Shown piece by piece: positions 16,051 through 24,366 of a stretch of DNA of 64,000 nt. A program made the translations under genes and the position numbers. Below the pieces are notes generated by a model, which saw only the letters and a program-made list of their open reading frames with translations, was not told the origin of the DNA and made no database searches. The number at the start of each line of letters is the position of its first letter. Positions within the stretch are counted from its first letter, which is position 1. The DNA comes from Nocardioides coralli. GTDB lineage: Bacteria > Actinomycetota > Actinomycetes > Propionibacteriales > Nocardioidaceae. The stretch spans positions 2,480,001-2,544,000 of the forward strand of contig NZ_CP082273.1 in NCBI RefSeq assembly GCF_019880385.1. The letters run 5' to 3'.

Positions 16051-16838
16051 CGCGGACCCCGCACCGGCAGCACCGCCGGCCCGGTCTCCCGGGACAGCAC
16101 CTCGACCCGGGCGCCGTAGACCTCGGCGAGCCGGGCCGGCTCCAGCACCTCGCCGGGTGCGGCGTCGGCCACGACCCGGCCACGGTCGAGCAGCACGACC
16201 CGCCGGCCGTACTGACCGGCCAGGGTCAGGTCGTGCATCGCGGCGACGACGGTCAGCTCGTCCTGCAGCCGCATCGTGTCGACGAGGTCGAGGACCCCCT
16301 GCTGGTGGCCGATGTCGAGCGCACTGGTGGGTTCGTCGAGGAGCAGCACGTGCGGCTCCTGTGCCAGCGCCCGGGCCAGCACGACACGCTGCAGCTCCCC
16401 GCCGGAGAGGCCGGCGGCCGGGCGGTCGGCGAAGTCGACCAGGTCCAGGCGCCGCAGGGTGCGGGCCACGGCGTCACGGTCGGTCGCCGTCTCCGTCGCG
16501 AACCGGCCCAGGTGGGGCGTACGGCCGAGCGCGACCAGCTCCCGGACGCTGATCCCCTCGGGCACCACGGGCCGCTGCGGCATCAGCGCCACCACCCGCG
16601 CGACGCGACGGCGCGAGGCGTGGCCGGGGTCGATGCCGCCGATCCGGAGCCGGCCGGACGCGGGCAGCAGGCCCGCCACGGCCAGCAGCAGCGAGGTCTT
16701 GCCGGCGCCGTTGGGACCCACGACAGCGACCCAGTCACCCGGGTCGACCGCCAGGTCGACGTCGGTGACGACCCGGACGCCACCGCGGTCCACGGACACC
16801 CCCCGGCACTCGACGGCCGGCGCCGCGCCGCGCGTCAC
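16047..16838 (-). CDS. btuD: Corrinoid/iron-type ABC transporter ATP-binding protein
   Basis: This 263-aa ATPase of the FecE/BtuD family has Walker A GPNGAGKTS (41-49), signature LSGGELQRV, Walker B VLLLDEPTSALD and an H-loop His in AAMHDLTLAGQ. Its position between a FecCD-type permease and cobU, under a cobalamin riboswitch, points to vitamin B12 or corrinoid import rather than siderophore uptake. The GTG start at 16838 overlaps the permease stop (GTGA). Confidence 0.9.
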   Translation of the reverse strand: MTRGAAPAVECRGVSVDRGGVRVVTDVDLAVDPGDWVAVVGPNGAGKTSLLLAVAGLLPASGRLRIGGIDPGHASRRRVARVVALMPQRPVVPEGISVRELVALGRTPHLGRFATETATDRDAVARTLRRLDLVDFADRPAAGLSGGELQRVVLARALAQEPHVLLLDEPTSALDIGHQQGVLDLVDTMRLQDELTVVAAMHDLTLAGQYGRRVVLLDRGRVVADAAPGEVLEPARLAEVYGARVEVLSRETGPAVLPVRGPR

Positions 16839-17932
16839 AGCGTGCCCCGGTGGCGTCGCAGGACCACGAGGAAGAAGGGTGCCCCGACGAGGGCGGTGAC
16901 GACCCCGATCGGCACCTCGCTGGGCGCGAGCGCGGTCCGGGCGACCACGTCGGCGAGCACGAGGAACGCAGCCCCGAGCAACAGCGCCAGGGGCAGCAGG
17001 GTGTGGTGGGCAGCACCGAAGAGCAGCCGGACGGCGTGCGGCACCACGATGCCGACGAACCCGATCAGGCCGGACACGCTGACCACCGCGGCCGTGCCGA
17101 GGGTCGCCGTCACCACCAGCACCAGGCGGACCCGCGCAGGGTCGACCCCGAGACTGGCCGCCTCCACGTCACCCACCGCCATCACGTCGAGCACCCGCCG
17201 GTGGACCAGGATCACGGCGCAGGACACCACGACGTACGGCAGCGCGATGACGACGTCGGACCAGCCGTCGGTGCTGAGCCGCCCCAGCATCCACGAGTAG
17301 ACCGACAGCAGCGAGTCGTCGTACTGCTGCTGGACGAAGTTCTGGATCGCGTTGAAGAACGCCCCGACCGCCACCCCGGCCAGCACGATGACCACGGCGC
17401 CACGACCGGCGCCGACGGTGCTGCCGAGGGCGTACGTCGCGGCGACCCCGAGCAGGCCGCCGACGAAGGCGAGCAGCGGGATGCCGACCGGGCCCACGCC
17501 GCCGCCGGCGACGATCCCGACGGTCGCCCCGAGACCGGCCCCGCTGGAGATGCCCAGCAGGTAGGGATCGGCCAGGGGGTTGCGGAAGACCCCCTGGTAG
17601 GCGGTGCCGGCCGCCGCGAGCATCGCGCCGACCAGCACCCCCAGCACGACACGGGGCAACCGGATCTCCCAGAAGATGGCCTGCTGGGTGAGGGTCATGC
17701 CGGAGTCGACCTCGACGCCGGGAACGGCGTCGACCAGCTCCAGCAGGACGCCTCGCACCCCGAGCCCGGCCGGTCCGACGAGGCACCCGACGAGGACCGC
17801 ACCCAGGCAGACCACGGCGCCCAGGCCGACCTTGGTCCACCGCAGGTGCGGCCGCGCGGCCAGCCGCCGCAGGGCGCGTGCCCGCGCCGCCGCGGCCGCG
17901 CCGCCCCGCTCCCCCGTCAGGTCGAGTGCCAC
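16835..17932 (-). CDS. btuC: Corrinoid-type ABC transporter permease (FecCD family)
   Basis: This 365-aa membrane protein of about ten helices has family landmarks IRLPRVVLGVLVGAMLAAAGTAYQ, the NPLADPYLLGISSGAG loop and, near the C-terminus, GLIGFVGIVVPHAVRLLFG. It partners with the ATPase (4-bp overlap downstream) and the binding protein (6-bp gap upstream). The corrinoid assignment rests on the riboswitch and on the cob genes in the same operon. Confidence 0.9.
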   Translation of the reverse strand: MALDLTGERGGAAAAARARALRRLAARPHLRWTKVGLGAVVCLGAVLVGCLVGPAGLGVRGVLLELVDAVPGVEVDSGMTLTQQAIFWEIRLPRVVLGVLVGAMLAAAGTAYQGVFRNPLADPYLLGISSGAGLGATVGIVAGGGVGPVGIPLLAFVGGLLGVAATYALGSTVGAGRGAVVIVLAGVAVGAFFNAIQNFVQQQYDDSLLSVYSWMLGRLSTDGWSDVVIALPYVVVSCAVILVHRRVLDVMAVGDVEAASLGVDPARVRLVLVVTATLGTAAVVSVSGLIGFVGIVVPHAVRLLFGAAHHTLLPLALLLGAAFLVLADVVARTALAPSEVPIGVVTALVGAPFFLVVLRRHRGTL

Positions 17933-17938
17933 GGTGGG

Positions 17939-18934
17939 TCAGCCCCCCGAACCCTCGAGCTGCTCCTCACGCTCGACCAGGATGTCGCTCACCTGCTCGA
18001 CGAAGTCGACCACGCGGGGTCCCCAGCGGCTGGCGACGTCCTCGTCCACGACGTGCACCTGCCCGTCCGACACGGCGCTCATCTGCCGCCAGCCCGGGCG
18101 CTTGGCGACGTCCTTGACCTTGACGCCGCAGCACTGGCTGTCGGCGAGGAAGACCAGGTCGGGGTCGGCCTCGACGATGAACTCGTCGTTCAGCTGCGGG
18201 TAGAGGTCGCCGGTCTTCGACGTGTCGGCGATGTTCTCCAGTCCGAACAGGCCGTATACCTCACCGATGAACGTCTCGCCGGACGCGGTGTAGTAGTCGG
18301 TGGACAGCTCGTGGAAGTACGTCGTCCCCGTGGCATCGGGCGCGGCCGCCAGGGCATCCTCGATGTCCTGCCTCAGCTCGCCGACGGCCTCCTCAGCCTC
18401 CTCGGCGTGCCCGGTGGCGGCGCCGATGCGCTCGAGCTGGGAGTAGGACTCCTCCAGGTCGGCGGCCGCCGGCAGCAGCAGGGTCGGCACCCGCGCCTTC
18501 TCGAGGTTGGCGACCAGGTCACCGGTGTCGTCGGCCGCGATCACCAGGTCGGGCTCGTACTCCAGGATCGCCTCGACGTTCGGCTCGTAGCCCGACAGCT
18601 TGGTCCTCGGCGCCTCGTCGGGGTAGTCGGACTGGTCGTCGACGGCGACGACCTGGTCACCCGCACCCACCTCGAACAGCATCTCGGTGGCCGTCGGGCT
18701 CAGCGAGATGATCGACACGGGCTCGGACTCGATCGTGACCTCGTCGCCGCCGCCCACCGGGCCCGAGAGGACCTCGACGGGGAACTCCGCGTCGGCGTTC
18801 TCGGTGCCCTCGGGGGCAGCGGCCTCGTCGACGGTGTCGACGCCACCGCAGCCGGCCACGAGCGCGACCACGAGCAGCAGGAGCACGGACAGGGGGGCGC
18901 GCGCTCGAGAGCGCACAGAGATGTTCGGGTGCAC
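17939..18934 (-). CDS. btuF: Corrinoid ABC transporter substrate-binding lipoprotein
   Basis: This 331-aa precursor has a signal sequence and lipobox ALVAGC (Cys29), then an acidic linker and a TroA-fold binding domain. The domain starts at VSIISLSPTATEMLFEVGAGDQVVAV and includes a LADSQCCGVKV segment and the RPGW region seen in BtuF-like proteins. It captures the corrinoid outside the membrane and delivers it to BtuC. The GTG at 18934 is chosen because GGAGG lies 5 nt upstream, inside a hairpin, downstream of a cobalamin riboswitch. Longer upstream starts would run through the riboswitch. Confidence 0.9.
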   Translation of the reverse strand: MHPNISVRSRARAPLSVLLLLVVALVAGCGGVDTVDEAAAPEGTENADAEFPVEVLSGPVGGGDEVTIESEPVSIISLSPTATEMLFEVGAGDQVVAVDDQSDYPDEAPRTKLSGYEPNVEAILEYEPDLVIAADDTGDLVANLEKARVPTLLLPAAADLEESYSQLERIGAATGHAEEAEEAVGELRQDIEDALAAAPDATGTTYFHELSTDYYTASGETFIGEVYGLFGLENIADTSKTGDLYPQLNDEFIVEADPDLVFLADSQCCGVKVKDVAKRPGWRQMSAVSDGQVHVVDEDVASRWGPRVVDFVEQVSDILVEREEQLEGSGG

Positions 18935-18938
18935 AGCA

Positions 18939-18958
18939 TCCTCCGGTCTGCCGGAGGA
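18939..18958 (-). promoter_or_regulatory. Shine-Dalgarno-sequestering hairpin of btuF
   Basis: A perfect 8-bp stem (TCCTCCGG/CCGGAGGA) with a 4-nt loop lies directly upstream of the btuF GTG. The 3' arm contains the GGAGG ribosome-binding site. This is a simple expression platform for translational control by the riboswitch at 19021-19167: when the stem forms, the start site is hidden. Confidence 0.7.
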
Positions 18959-19020
18959 CGAAAGTCGTCGGGCCGCACGCGCCACGAGGGCCGTTGCCGC
19001 ACGAACTATCCTTCGTCCGA

Positions 19021-19167
19021 GGCTAGTTGCGTGGCCACGGGCCAGGTGACCTGGCTCGTCCGGCCTCGCGGCCGGCTTCACAGTTGCGGGACAGCACCGG
19101 GATTGCACCGGACTTCACTGAGCGCCGTGGCACCCCCGCGTGGGGCGGAGGCAGGAGCACTCTAACC
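19021..19167 (-). ncRNA. Cobalamin (B12) riboswitch aptamer
   Basis: On the minus strand the RNA has a closing P1 helix GGTTAG (19162-19167) with CTAGCC (19021-19026). It also has the conserved core GTGAAGTCCGGTGCAATCCC followed by GCTGTCCCGCAACTGTGAAGC, and the B12 box region AGCCAGGTCACCTGGCC. These are the diagnostic elements of the adenosylcobalamin riboswitch. It controls btuFCD-cobUTS, 87 nt upstream of the btuF start. Confidence 0.95.
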
Positions 19168-19194
19168 CAGCCCCACGTCCCCTCCCCGCCCGCC

Positions 19195-19208
19195 TAGGGT
19201 TCGTCCGG
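19195..19208 (+). promoter_or_regulatory. Leaderless -10 element for cobQ
   Basis: TAGGGT (19195-19200) and 7 nt precede the GTG start of cobQ. The surrounding CCTAGGGTTC is identical to that before the antiporter gene at 57091. It implies that cobQ has no riboswitch leader of its own. Confidence 0.5.
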
Positions 19209-20701
19209 TGAGCGGAAGCCTGATGGTCCTCGGCACCACCTCGGACGCCGGCAAGACGGTCCTCACGACCGGGCTCTGCCGCGTGCTCGCCCGCCGCGGC
19301 GTACGCGTGGCCCCGTTCAAGGCGCAGAACATGTCCAACAACTCGATGGTCACCGCCGACGGGGCCGAGATCGGGCGGGCGCAGTGGGTCCAGGCCCTGG
19401 CGGCCGGGGTCGAGCCGGAGGCTGCCATGAACCCCGTCCTGCTCAAGCCGGGGAGCGACCGCCGCAGCCACGTCGTGGTCAACGGAGCACCGGCAGGCGA
19501 CCTGCGAGCCGACGAGTTCGCGGGTCGCCGGGCGGACCTCGCCGGCGCGGCGTACGCCGCCTTCGACGACCTGCGTGGCCGCTTCGACGTCGTCGTGTGC
19601 GAGGGAGCGGGCAGCCCCGCCGAGATCAACCTGCGCGCCTGGGACTACGTCAACCTCGGGCTGGCCCGGCGCACAGGGACGCCCGCGCTCCTCGTCGGTG
19701 ACATCGACCGCGGCGGCGTCTTCGCGGCGCTCCACGGGACGCTCGCCCTGCTCGAGGCCGCCGACCAGGCCCTCGTCGCGGGGCTCGTCGTCAACAAGTT
19801 CCGAGGCGACCCGGGGCTCCTCGTCCCGGCCCTCGGCGACATCCACGCGCTCACGGGCCGGCCGGTGCTCGGCGTACTGCCGTGGCTCGACGGGTTGTGG
19901 CTCGACTCCGAGGACTCGCTCGCCGTCGAGGAGCGGGCGGCCGCGACCGACCCGGCTCGGACCCGGCTCCGGGTGGCCGTCGTCCGCCTCCCCCGGATCA
20001 GCAACCTCACCGACGTCGACGCCCTCGCGCTGGAGCCGGAGCTGGAGGTCAGCTTCGTCGCGGACCCGCGGTCGGTGCGCTCGGCCGACGTGGTCGTCCT
20101 GCCGGGGACCCGGGCGACGATCGCCGACCTGGCCTGGCTGCGGGAGCGAGGCCTCGACGCCGCCGTCGTGGAACACGCCCGCCGGGGTCTACCTGTGCTC
20201 GGCATCTGCGGCGGCTACCAGATGCTGGGACGGACGATCGTCGACCCGGAGGGAGTGGAGGGGCCGGCGGGTGCCGCCGCCGACGGGCTGTCGCTCCTGG
20301 ACGTGGTGACCACGTTCGGGGTCGACAAGGTCGTGGCGACGACCTCCGGCTCGGCATCGGGCGTGCCGGTGGCCGGCTACGAGATCCACTACGGGCGCGT
20401 GGCGGTCGCCGCCGGCGACCCCTTCCCCGGCGGCGTACGAACGGGCTCGGTGGCGGGCACGCTGTGGCACGGCTGCCTGGAGGGGGATGAGTTCCGCGGT
20501 GCCTGGCTGCGCGAGGCGGCGGCGCAGGTCGGGACGACCGTCGCGACGGGCAACGTGTCGTTCGCGGCCGCCCGTGATCGGCGGATCGACGCCATCGCCG
20601 ACGCCGTGGAGGCCCACCTCGACGTCGACGCCGTGCTACGGCTGGTCGAGCACGGCCCGCCCGGAGACCTCTCACCCGTCCGCGGTGGGCTCGTCCCCTG
20701 A
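19208..20701 (+). CDS. cobQ: Cobyric acid synthase
   Basis: CobQ amidates four side chains of adenosylcobyrinic diamide using glutamine and ATP. The 497-aa protein has an N-terminal P-loop-like GTTSDAGKT (9-17), FKAQNMSNNSMVT, the CEGAGSPAEINLR and VGDIDRGGVFA segments, and a C-terminal class-I-like glutamine amidotransferase domain with Cys334 in GICGGYQMLG and His421 in LWHGCLEG. It is divergent from the riboswitch operon and appears leaderless. No neighbouring cbiA/cobB is present. Confidence 0.95.
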   Translation: MSGSLMVLGTTSDAGKTVLTTGLCRVLARRGVRVAPFKAQNMSNNSMVTADGAEIGRAQWVQALAAGVEPEAAMNPVLLKPGSDRRSHVVVNGAPAGDLRADEFAGRRADLAGAAYAAFDDLRGRFDVVVCEGAGSPAEINLRAWDYVNLGLARRTGTPALLVGDIDRGGVFAALHGTLALLEAADQALVAGLVVNKFRGDPGLLVPALGDIHALTGRPVLGVLPWLDGLWLDSEDSLAVEERAAATDPARTRLRVAVVRLPRISNLTDVDALALEPELEVSFVADPRSVRSADVVVLPGTRATIADLAWLRERGLDAAVVEHARRGLPVLGICGGYQMLGRTIVDPEGVEGPAGAAADGLSLLDVVTTFGVDKVVATTSGSASGVPVAGYEIHYGRVAVAAGDPFPGGVRTGSVAGTLWHGCLEGDEFRGAWLREAAAQVGTTVATGNVSFAAARDRRIDAIADAVEAHLDVDAVLRLVEHGPPGDLSPVRGGLVP

Positions 20702-20724
20702 GTCGGTCCCCGGGGCCGCGCCGC

Positions 20725-21831
20725 TCACCTGGACTCGGCCGGGGTGTCGACGAACCACCCGCCCGGACCGAGCGGAGTACCGATCCTGGGCAGGTACTGG
20801 TCGAAGACGAGCTGGGCGACGAGAGCCTGGCGGCTGTTCACGCCGGTCTTCGCGTAGATGCTCTTGAGGTGGTCCTGCACCGTCCAGGCGCTGATGTGGA
20901 GGTCGCGTCCGATCGCACCGCGGGACTGGCCTGCCAGAACCTTCGCCAGCACCTCGGTCTCGCGGGCGGTCAGGCCGTGCACGGCCGCCATGAGGGCCAC
21001 CACCTCCGGGGGGCGGGCGCGCTCGATCGTCACCGCCAGCCGATCGTCACCCAGCTCGCCGACCCGCAGGACCACCCACGTCCCGGAGTGCGTGCGGACC
21101 CGCACCGAGTCGGTGCCGTGGTGGCGATAGCGCAGTCCCGCGAGCGCGACCGGAGCCGCACCGCCCCAGCCGATGCGCTGCAGCACCCGGGCCGCTTCCG
21201 GGGTCAGGTCCTCGACCACGTTGTCGCGCAGCACGACGACTGCCGGACCCTCCTCGTCAGGTGCACCCCCTCCCCCCGGTGAGACCTCGGGCCATGAGTG
21301 GCGCAGCAGGGTCCGACGCATCCCCTCGCCGATCACGCCGAGGCTCGCGCCCAGGGTCCGGGCGGCCTCGTCGTCGAAGGGACGCCCAGGTGCCCGCGAC
21401 AGCGTCGCCATCCCCCACGCACGACCGTCCCGGGCCCGGAACACCATGCGCACCTCGTCGCACAGACCGAAGGGAGCGAGCAGGTCCGTGTAGTGGTGGC
21501 TGTGCCTCCAGGCGCCCTCACCCACCTCCCGGCTGATCCGGACCGGCGTCCCGAGGCGGGACAGGGAGCTGAACGAGTTCGCGGGCGGGTCGGCGCCGTA
21601 CTCCGAGGCAGCTGCCAGCATGACCGCCTCCGGACTGTCGAAGCCCACCGTGGTGAGAGCGGTGGGGAGCAGCGTTGCCGGATCGGTCGCGGCCAGGCAC
21701 CCGCCGTCGAAGGGGACGACGGTGCGGATGGCGGCGAGCACGCGGGAGCGGAAGTCTCCGCAGTCCGCGGCAGCGGTGGTGGCCGAGAGGACCCGGGACC
21801 GGAGCAGGGCCGCCGACCTCGACAGGGTCAT
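20725..21831 (-). CDS. LuxR-type transcriptional regulator with N-terminal GAF-like sensor
   Basis: This 368-aa protein has a C-terminal LuxR helix-turn-helix (about 295-355): LTARETEVLAKVLAGQS, then RDLHISAWTVQDHLKSIYAKTG. The N-terminal two thirds resemble a GAF-like sensory region (CDEVRMVFRARDGRAWGMATLSR). There is no receiver domain, so a small ligand rather than a kinase probably controls it. It is divergent from the hemerythrin gene; the 110-bp region between them contains an 8-bp inverted repeat that could be its operator. Regulation of the hemerythrin gene is an inference from position. Confidence 0.88.
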   Translation of the reverse strand: MTLSRSAALLRSRVLSATTAAADCGDFRSRVLAAIRTVVPFDGGCLAATDPATLLPTALTTVGFDSPEAVMLAAASEYGADPPANSFSSLSRLGTPVRISREVGEGAWRHSHHYTDLLAPFGLCDEVRMVFRARDGRAWGMATLSRAPGRPFDDEAARTLGASLGVIGEGMRRTLLRHSWPEVSPGGGGAPDEEGPAVVVLRDNVVEDLTPEAARVLQRIGWGGAAPVALAGLRYRHHGTDSVRVRTHSGTWVVLRVGELGDDRLAVTIERARPPEVVALMAAVHGLTARETEVLAKVLAGQSRGAIGRDLHISAWTVQDHLKSIYAKTGVNSRQALVAQLVFDQYLPRIGTPLGPGGWFVDTPAESR

Positions 21832-21862
21832 GGCCCAGTATCGCCCGCGGTCGGGGTCGGGT

Positions 21863-21884
21863 CATCCCCCACGCAGGGGGGATG
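21863..21884. promoter_or_regulatory. Inverted repeat between luxR-type and hemerythrin genes
   Basis: CATCCCCC and GGGGGATG form a perfect 8-bp inverted repeat with a 6-bp centre. It lies 31 bp from the LuxR start and 57 bp from the hemerythrin start. This is a candidate operator; no experimental basis exists. Confidence 0.35.
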
Positions 21885-21941
21885 GAGCCTGCCCCGCGAC
21901 CGGCCCACGCTGGGACCTCGACAGGTCACGAGGGGGTCAGG

Positions 21942-22592
21942 ATGCGGGACAAGACGTCACTGATGACCGACGAGGATCTCGAGCTCATGTACATCCTCCA
22001 CGACGCATTCCGCCGGGACGTCGAGCGATTGGCCCGTGCCGCTGCTCGACCAGGCAGCGGCGACCCAGAGTCGCGCGCGGCACTGCGGCGGGGGTGGCGG
22101 GGATTCAGCCGCGAGCTGCACCTCCACCACCGGATCGAGGACACGTTCATCTGGCCGCTGATGCGCGGCAAGCTCGCCGCCCATCCGGACGACGTCGCGG
22201 TCCTCGACGACATGGAGTCCGAGCACGGGACGATCGACCCCGCGCTCGCCGCGGTCGAGGACGCGCTGTCTGACGAGGGAGACGATCGGACCGTGCTGGC
22301 GGACCGCGTCGACGACCTGGCGAGGCTCCTTCGGACCCACCTCGCCCACGAGGAACGCGACGCGCTGCCGCTCGTACGCCGGACCGTGACCGCCCACGAG
22401 TGGAGCGTGATGAACCGCGACTCCATGCGTGGCCTCGACTACCGCTGGATCACCGAGCTCGTCCCGTGGCTCGTCGAAGGACTGGACGAACCACGCCGCG
22501 ACGTCGCCCTGCGTGCCATCCCCGCACCGATGCGTCTCCTCAACCGCTACCGCTGGCAGCCCCGCTACGACCGCCAGCGACGCTGGGACTGA
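21942..22592 (+). CDS. Hemerythrin-like domain protein
   Basis: This 216-aa protein has a hemerythrin/HHE cation-binding four-helix domain over about residues 8-150. Candidate metal ligands are His in YILHDAFRRD, the HLHHRIEDTFIWP motif (H...HHxxE), ESEHGTID, and HLAHEERDALPL. Such domains bind a di-iron centre and sense or bind O2, NO or redox signals. The C-terminal 60 residues are basic (NRYRWQPRYDRQRRW). GAGGGGG lies 6 nt upstream of the ATG. The gene is followed directly by the 32-bp repeat array. Confidence 0.85.
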   Translation: MRDKTSLMTDEDLELMYILHDAFRRDVERLARAAARPGSGDPESRAALRRGWRGFSRELHLHHRIEDTFIWPLMRGKLAAHPDDVAVLDDMESEHGTIDPALAAVEDALSDEGDDRTVLADRVDDLARLLRTHLAHEERDALPLVRRTVTAHEWSVMNRDSMRGLDYRWITELVPWLVEGLDEPRRDVALRAIPAPMRLLNRYRWQPRYDRQRRWD

Positions 22593-22604
22593 GCCACCCG
22601 CCGA

Positions 22605-22764
22605 CCCGTCACTTGAGCTGGTTCAGACCCTGCCGAGCCGTCACTCCTGCTGGTTCACACCCCGCCCAGCCGTCACTCCAGCTGCTTCAGACCCCGCCGA
22701 GCCGTCACTCCAGCTGGTTCAGACCCCGCCGAGCCGTCACTCCAGCTGGTTCAGACCTCGCCGA
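22605..22764 (+). repeat. Five direct 32-bp repeats, forward arm
   Basis: Units start at 22605, 22637, 22669, 22701 and 22733 with an exact 32-bp period. The best-conserved part of each unit is GCCGTCACTCCAGCTGGTTC, and the remainder (AGACCCCGCCGA-like) varies slightly. The core contains the palindrome CCAGCTGG. The array begins 13 bp after the hemerythrin stop codon. No coding frame runs through it convincingly. Function unknown. Confidence 0.9.
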
Positions 22765-22796
22765 GCTGGCGGAGCGACTGTGGTGTCGCCATGCAG

Positions 22797-22875
22797 AGTG
22801 ACGGCTCGGTCACCTTCAAACCAGCAGAAGTGACGGCTCGGCCATGCTTGAACCAGCTGGAGTGACGGCTCGGCG
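22797..22875 (-). repeat. Inverted 32-bp repeats, reverse arm
   Basis: Units starting at 22797, 22829 and 22861 (AGTGACGGCTCGG...) are reverse complements of the forward repeats with the same 32-bp period. The last one is cut short by the gatB stop codon. The diverged 32 bp at 22765-22796 keeps the phase, so the whole block is one register with an inversion in the middle. RNA across it could fold into a long imperfect hairpin, and it may terminate both convergent genes (inference). Confidence 0.88.
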
Positions 22876-24366
22876 TCAGGTGAGTCGTTCGAGGATCAGC
22901 TCGCGGACCCGGCCCGCATCGGCCTGGCCACGCATCTCCTTCATGACCGCGCCGATGAGGGCGCCGGCAGCGGCCACCTTGCCGCCGCGGATCTTGTCGG
23001 CGACGTCGGGGTTGGCGGCGATCGCCTTGTCGACCGCGGCAGCCAGCGCCCCGTCGTCGGAGACGATCTCGAGGCCGCGGGCCTTCACGATCTGCTCCGG
23101 GGTGCCCTCGCCGGCCAGCAGCCCGTCGAAGACCTGGCGGGCGAGCTTGTCGTTGATCGTGCCGGCGTCGACGAGTGCCTGCACCTCGGCCACCTGGCCG
23201 GGGGTGACACCGACCTCGGACACCTCGACCCCTGCGTCGTTGGCCCGCCGGGCGAGCTCGCCGAGCCACCACTTCCGGGCCGCTTGCGGCGGCGTACCGG
23301 CGGCCACGGTCTCCTCGACCAACGACAGCGCGCCGGCTCCGACCGTGTCGCGCATCTCGAGGTCGGAGAACCCCCATGCGGCCTGCAGCCGGGCACGCCG
23401 CTTCGACGGCTCCTCGGGCAGGCCAGAACGCAGCTCCTCCACCCACTCACGCGTCGGCGCGACGGGCACCAGGTCGGGCTCCGGGAAGTAGCGGTAGTCC
23501 TCGGCGTCGGACTTCTCCCGGCCGCTCGTCGTGACGCCGGTGTCCTCGTGCCAGTGCCGGGTCTCCTGCGTGATCGAGCCGCCCGCGTCCAGGATGGCGG
23601 CCTGGCGCTGGATCTCGAACCGGGCCGCGCGCTCCACGGACCGGAACGAGTTGACGTTCTTGGTCTCCGTGCGCGTGCCGAGGCGACCGGAGTCGCGCGG
23701 CGAGAGGGAGAGGTTGACGTCGGCACGCAGCTGGCCCTGGTCCATCCGGGCCTCGGAGACGCCGAGGGCGACCATGAGGTCGCGCAGCTGCTGGACGTAC
23801 GCCCGGGCCACGGCCGGCGCCTTCTCACGCGTCGCCACGATCGGCCGGGTCACGATCTCGATCAGCGGGATCCCGGCGCGGTTGTAGTCGACCAGCGAGT
23901 GGGTGGCGCCGTGGATCCGCCCGGTGGTGCCGACGTGGGTCGACTTCCCGGTGTCCTCCTCCATGTGGGCGCGCTCGATCTCGATCCGGTAGGTCTCGCC
24001 GTCGACGTCGACCTCGGTCCAGCCGTCGAACGCGATCGGCTCGTCGTACTGGGAGGTCTGGAAGTTCTTCGGCATGTCCGGGTAGAAGTAGTTCTTCCGG
24101 GCGAAGCGGCACCACTCCGCGATCTCGCAGTGGAGCGCGAGCCCGATCCGGATCGCCGACTCCACCGCTGTCCGGTTGACGACCGGCATCGCACCGGGGA
24201 GCCCCAGGCAGGTCGGGCACACCTGGGTGTTGGGGGCAGCACCGAACACCGTCGGGCAGCCGCAGAACATCTTCGATGCGGTGTTGAGCTCGACGTGGAC
24301 CTCCAGCCCCATCACGGGGTCGTAGGTCGCGAGCGCGTCGTCGTAGGACACCAGGGTCTCGGTCAT
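22876..24366 (-). CDS. gatB: Aspartyl/glutamyl-tRNA(Asn/Gln) amidotransferase subunit B
   Basis: GatB binds the misacylated tRNA and phosphorylates the attached Glu or Asp before amidation. The 496-aa protein starts with [21 protein letters not shown] and has the zinc-site cysteines C35, C37, C50 and C53 (FCGCP, QVCPTC). It also has the kinase-domain segments [18 protein letters not shown] and [10 protein letters not shown], and a C-terminal helical/YqeY tail domain. Its ATG overlaps the gatA stop (ATGA). The last 32-bp repeat abuts its stop codon. Confidence 0.97.
   Translation of the reverse strand: MTETLVSYDDALATYDPVMGLEVHVELNTASKMFCGCPTVFGAAPNTQVCPTCLGLPGAMPVVNRTAVESAIRIGLALHCEIAEWCRFARKNYFYPDMPKNFQTSQYDEPIAFDGWTEVDVDGETYRIEIERAHMEEDTGKSTHVGTTGRIHGATHSLVDYNRAGIPLIEIVTRPIVATREKAPAVARAYVQQLRDLMVALGVSEARMDQGQLRADVNLSLSPRDSGRLGTRTETKNVNSFRSVERAARFEIQRQAAILDAGGSITQETRHWHEDTGVTTSGREKSDAEDYRYFPEPDLVPVAPTREWVEELRSGLPEEPSKRRARLQAAWGFSDLEMRDTVGAGALSLVEETVAAGTPPQAARKWWLGELARRANDAGVEVSEVGVTPGQVAEVQALVDAGTINDKLARQVFDGLLAGEGTPEQIVKARGLEIVSDDGALAAAVDKAIAANPDVADKIRGGKVAAAGALIGAVMKEMRGQADAGRVRELILERLT

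Noticed and set aside
22605..22875. CRISPR array
   Set aside because: The repeated core is nearly the whole 32-bp unit, the non-conserved part is only about 9 nt, half the copies are inverted, and no cas genes are present.
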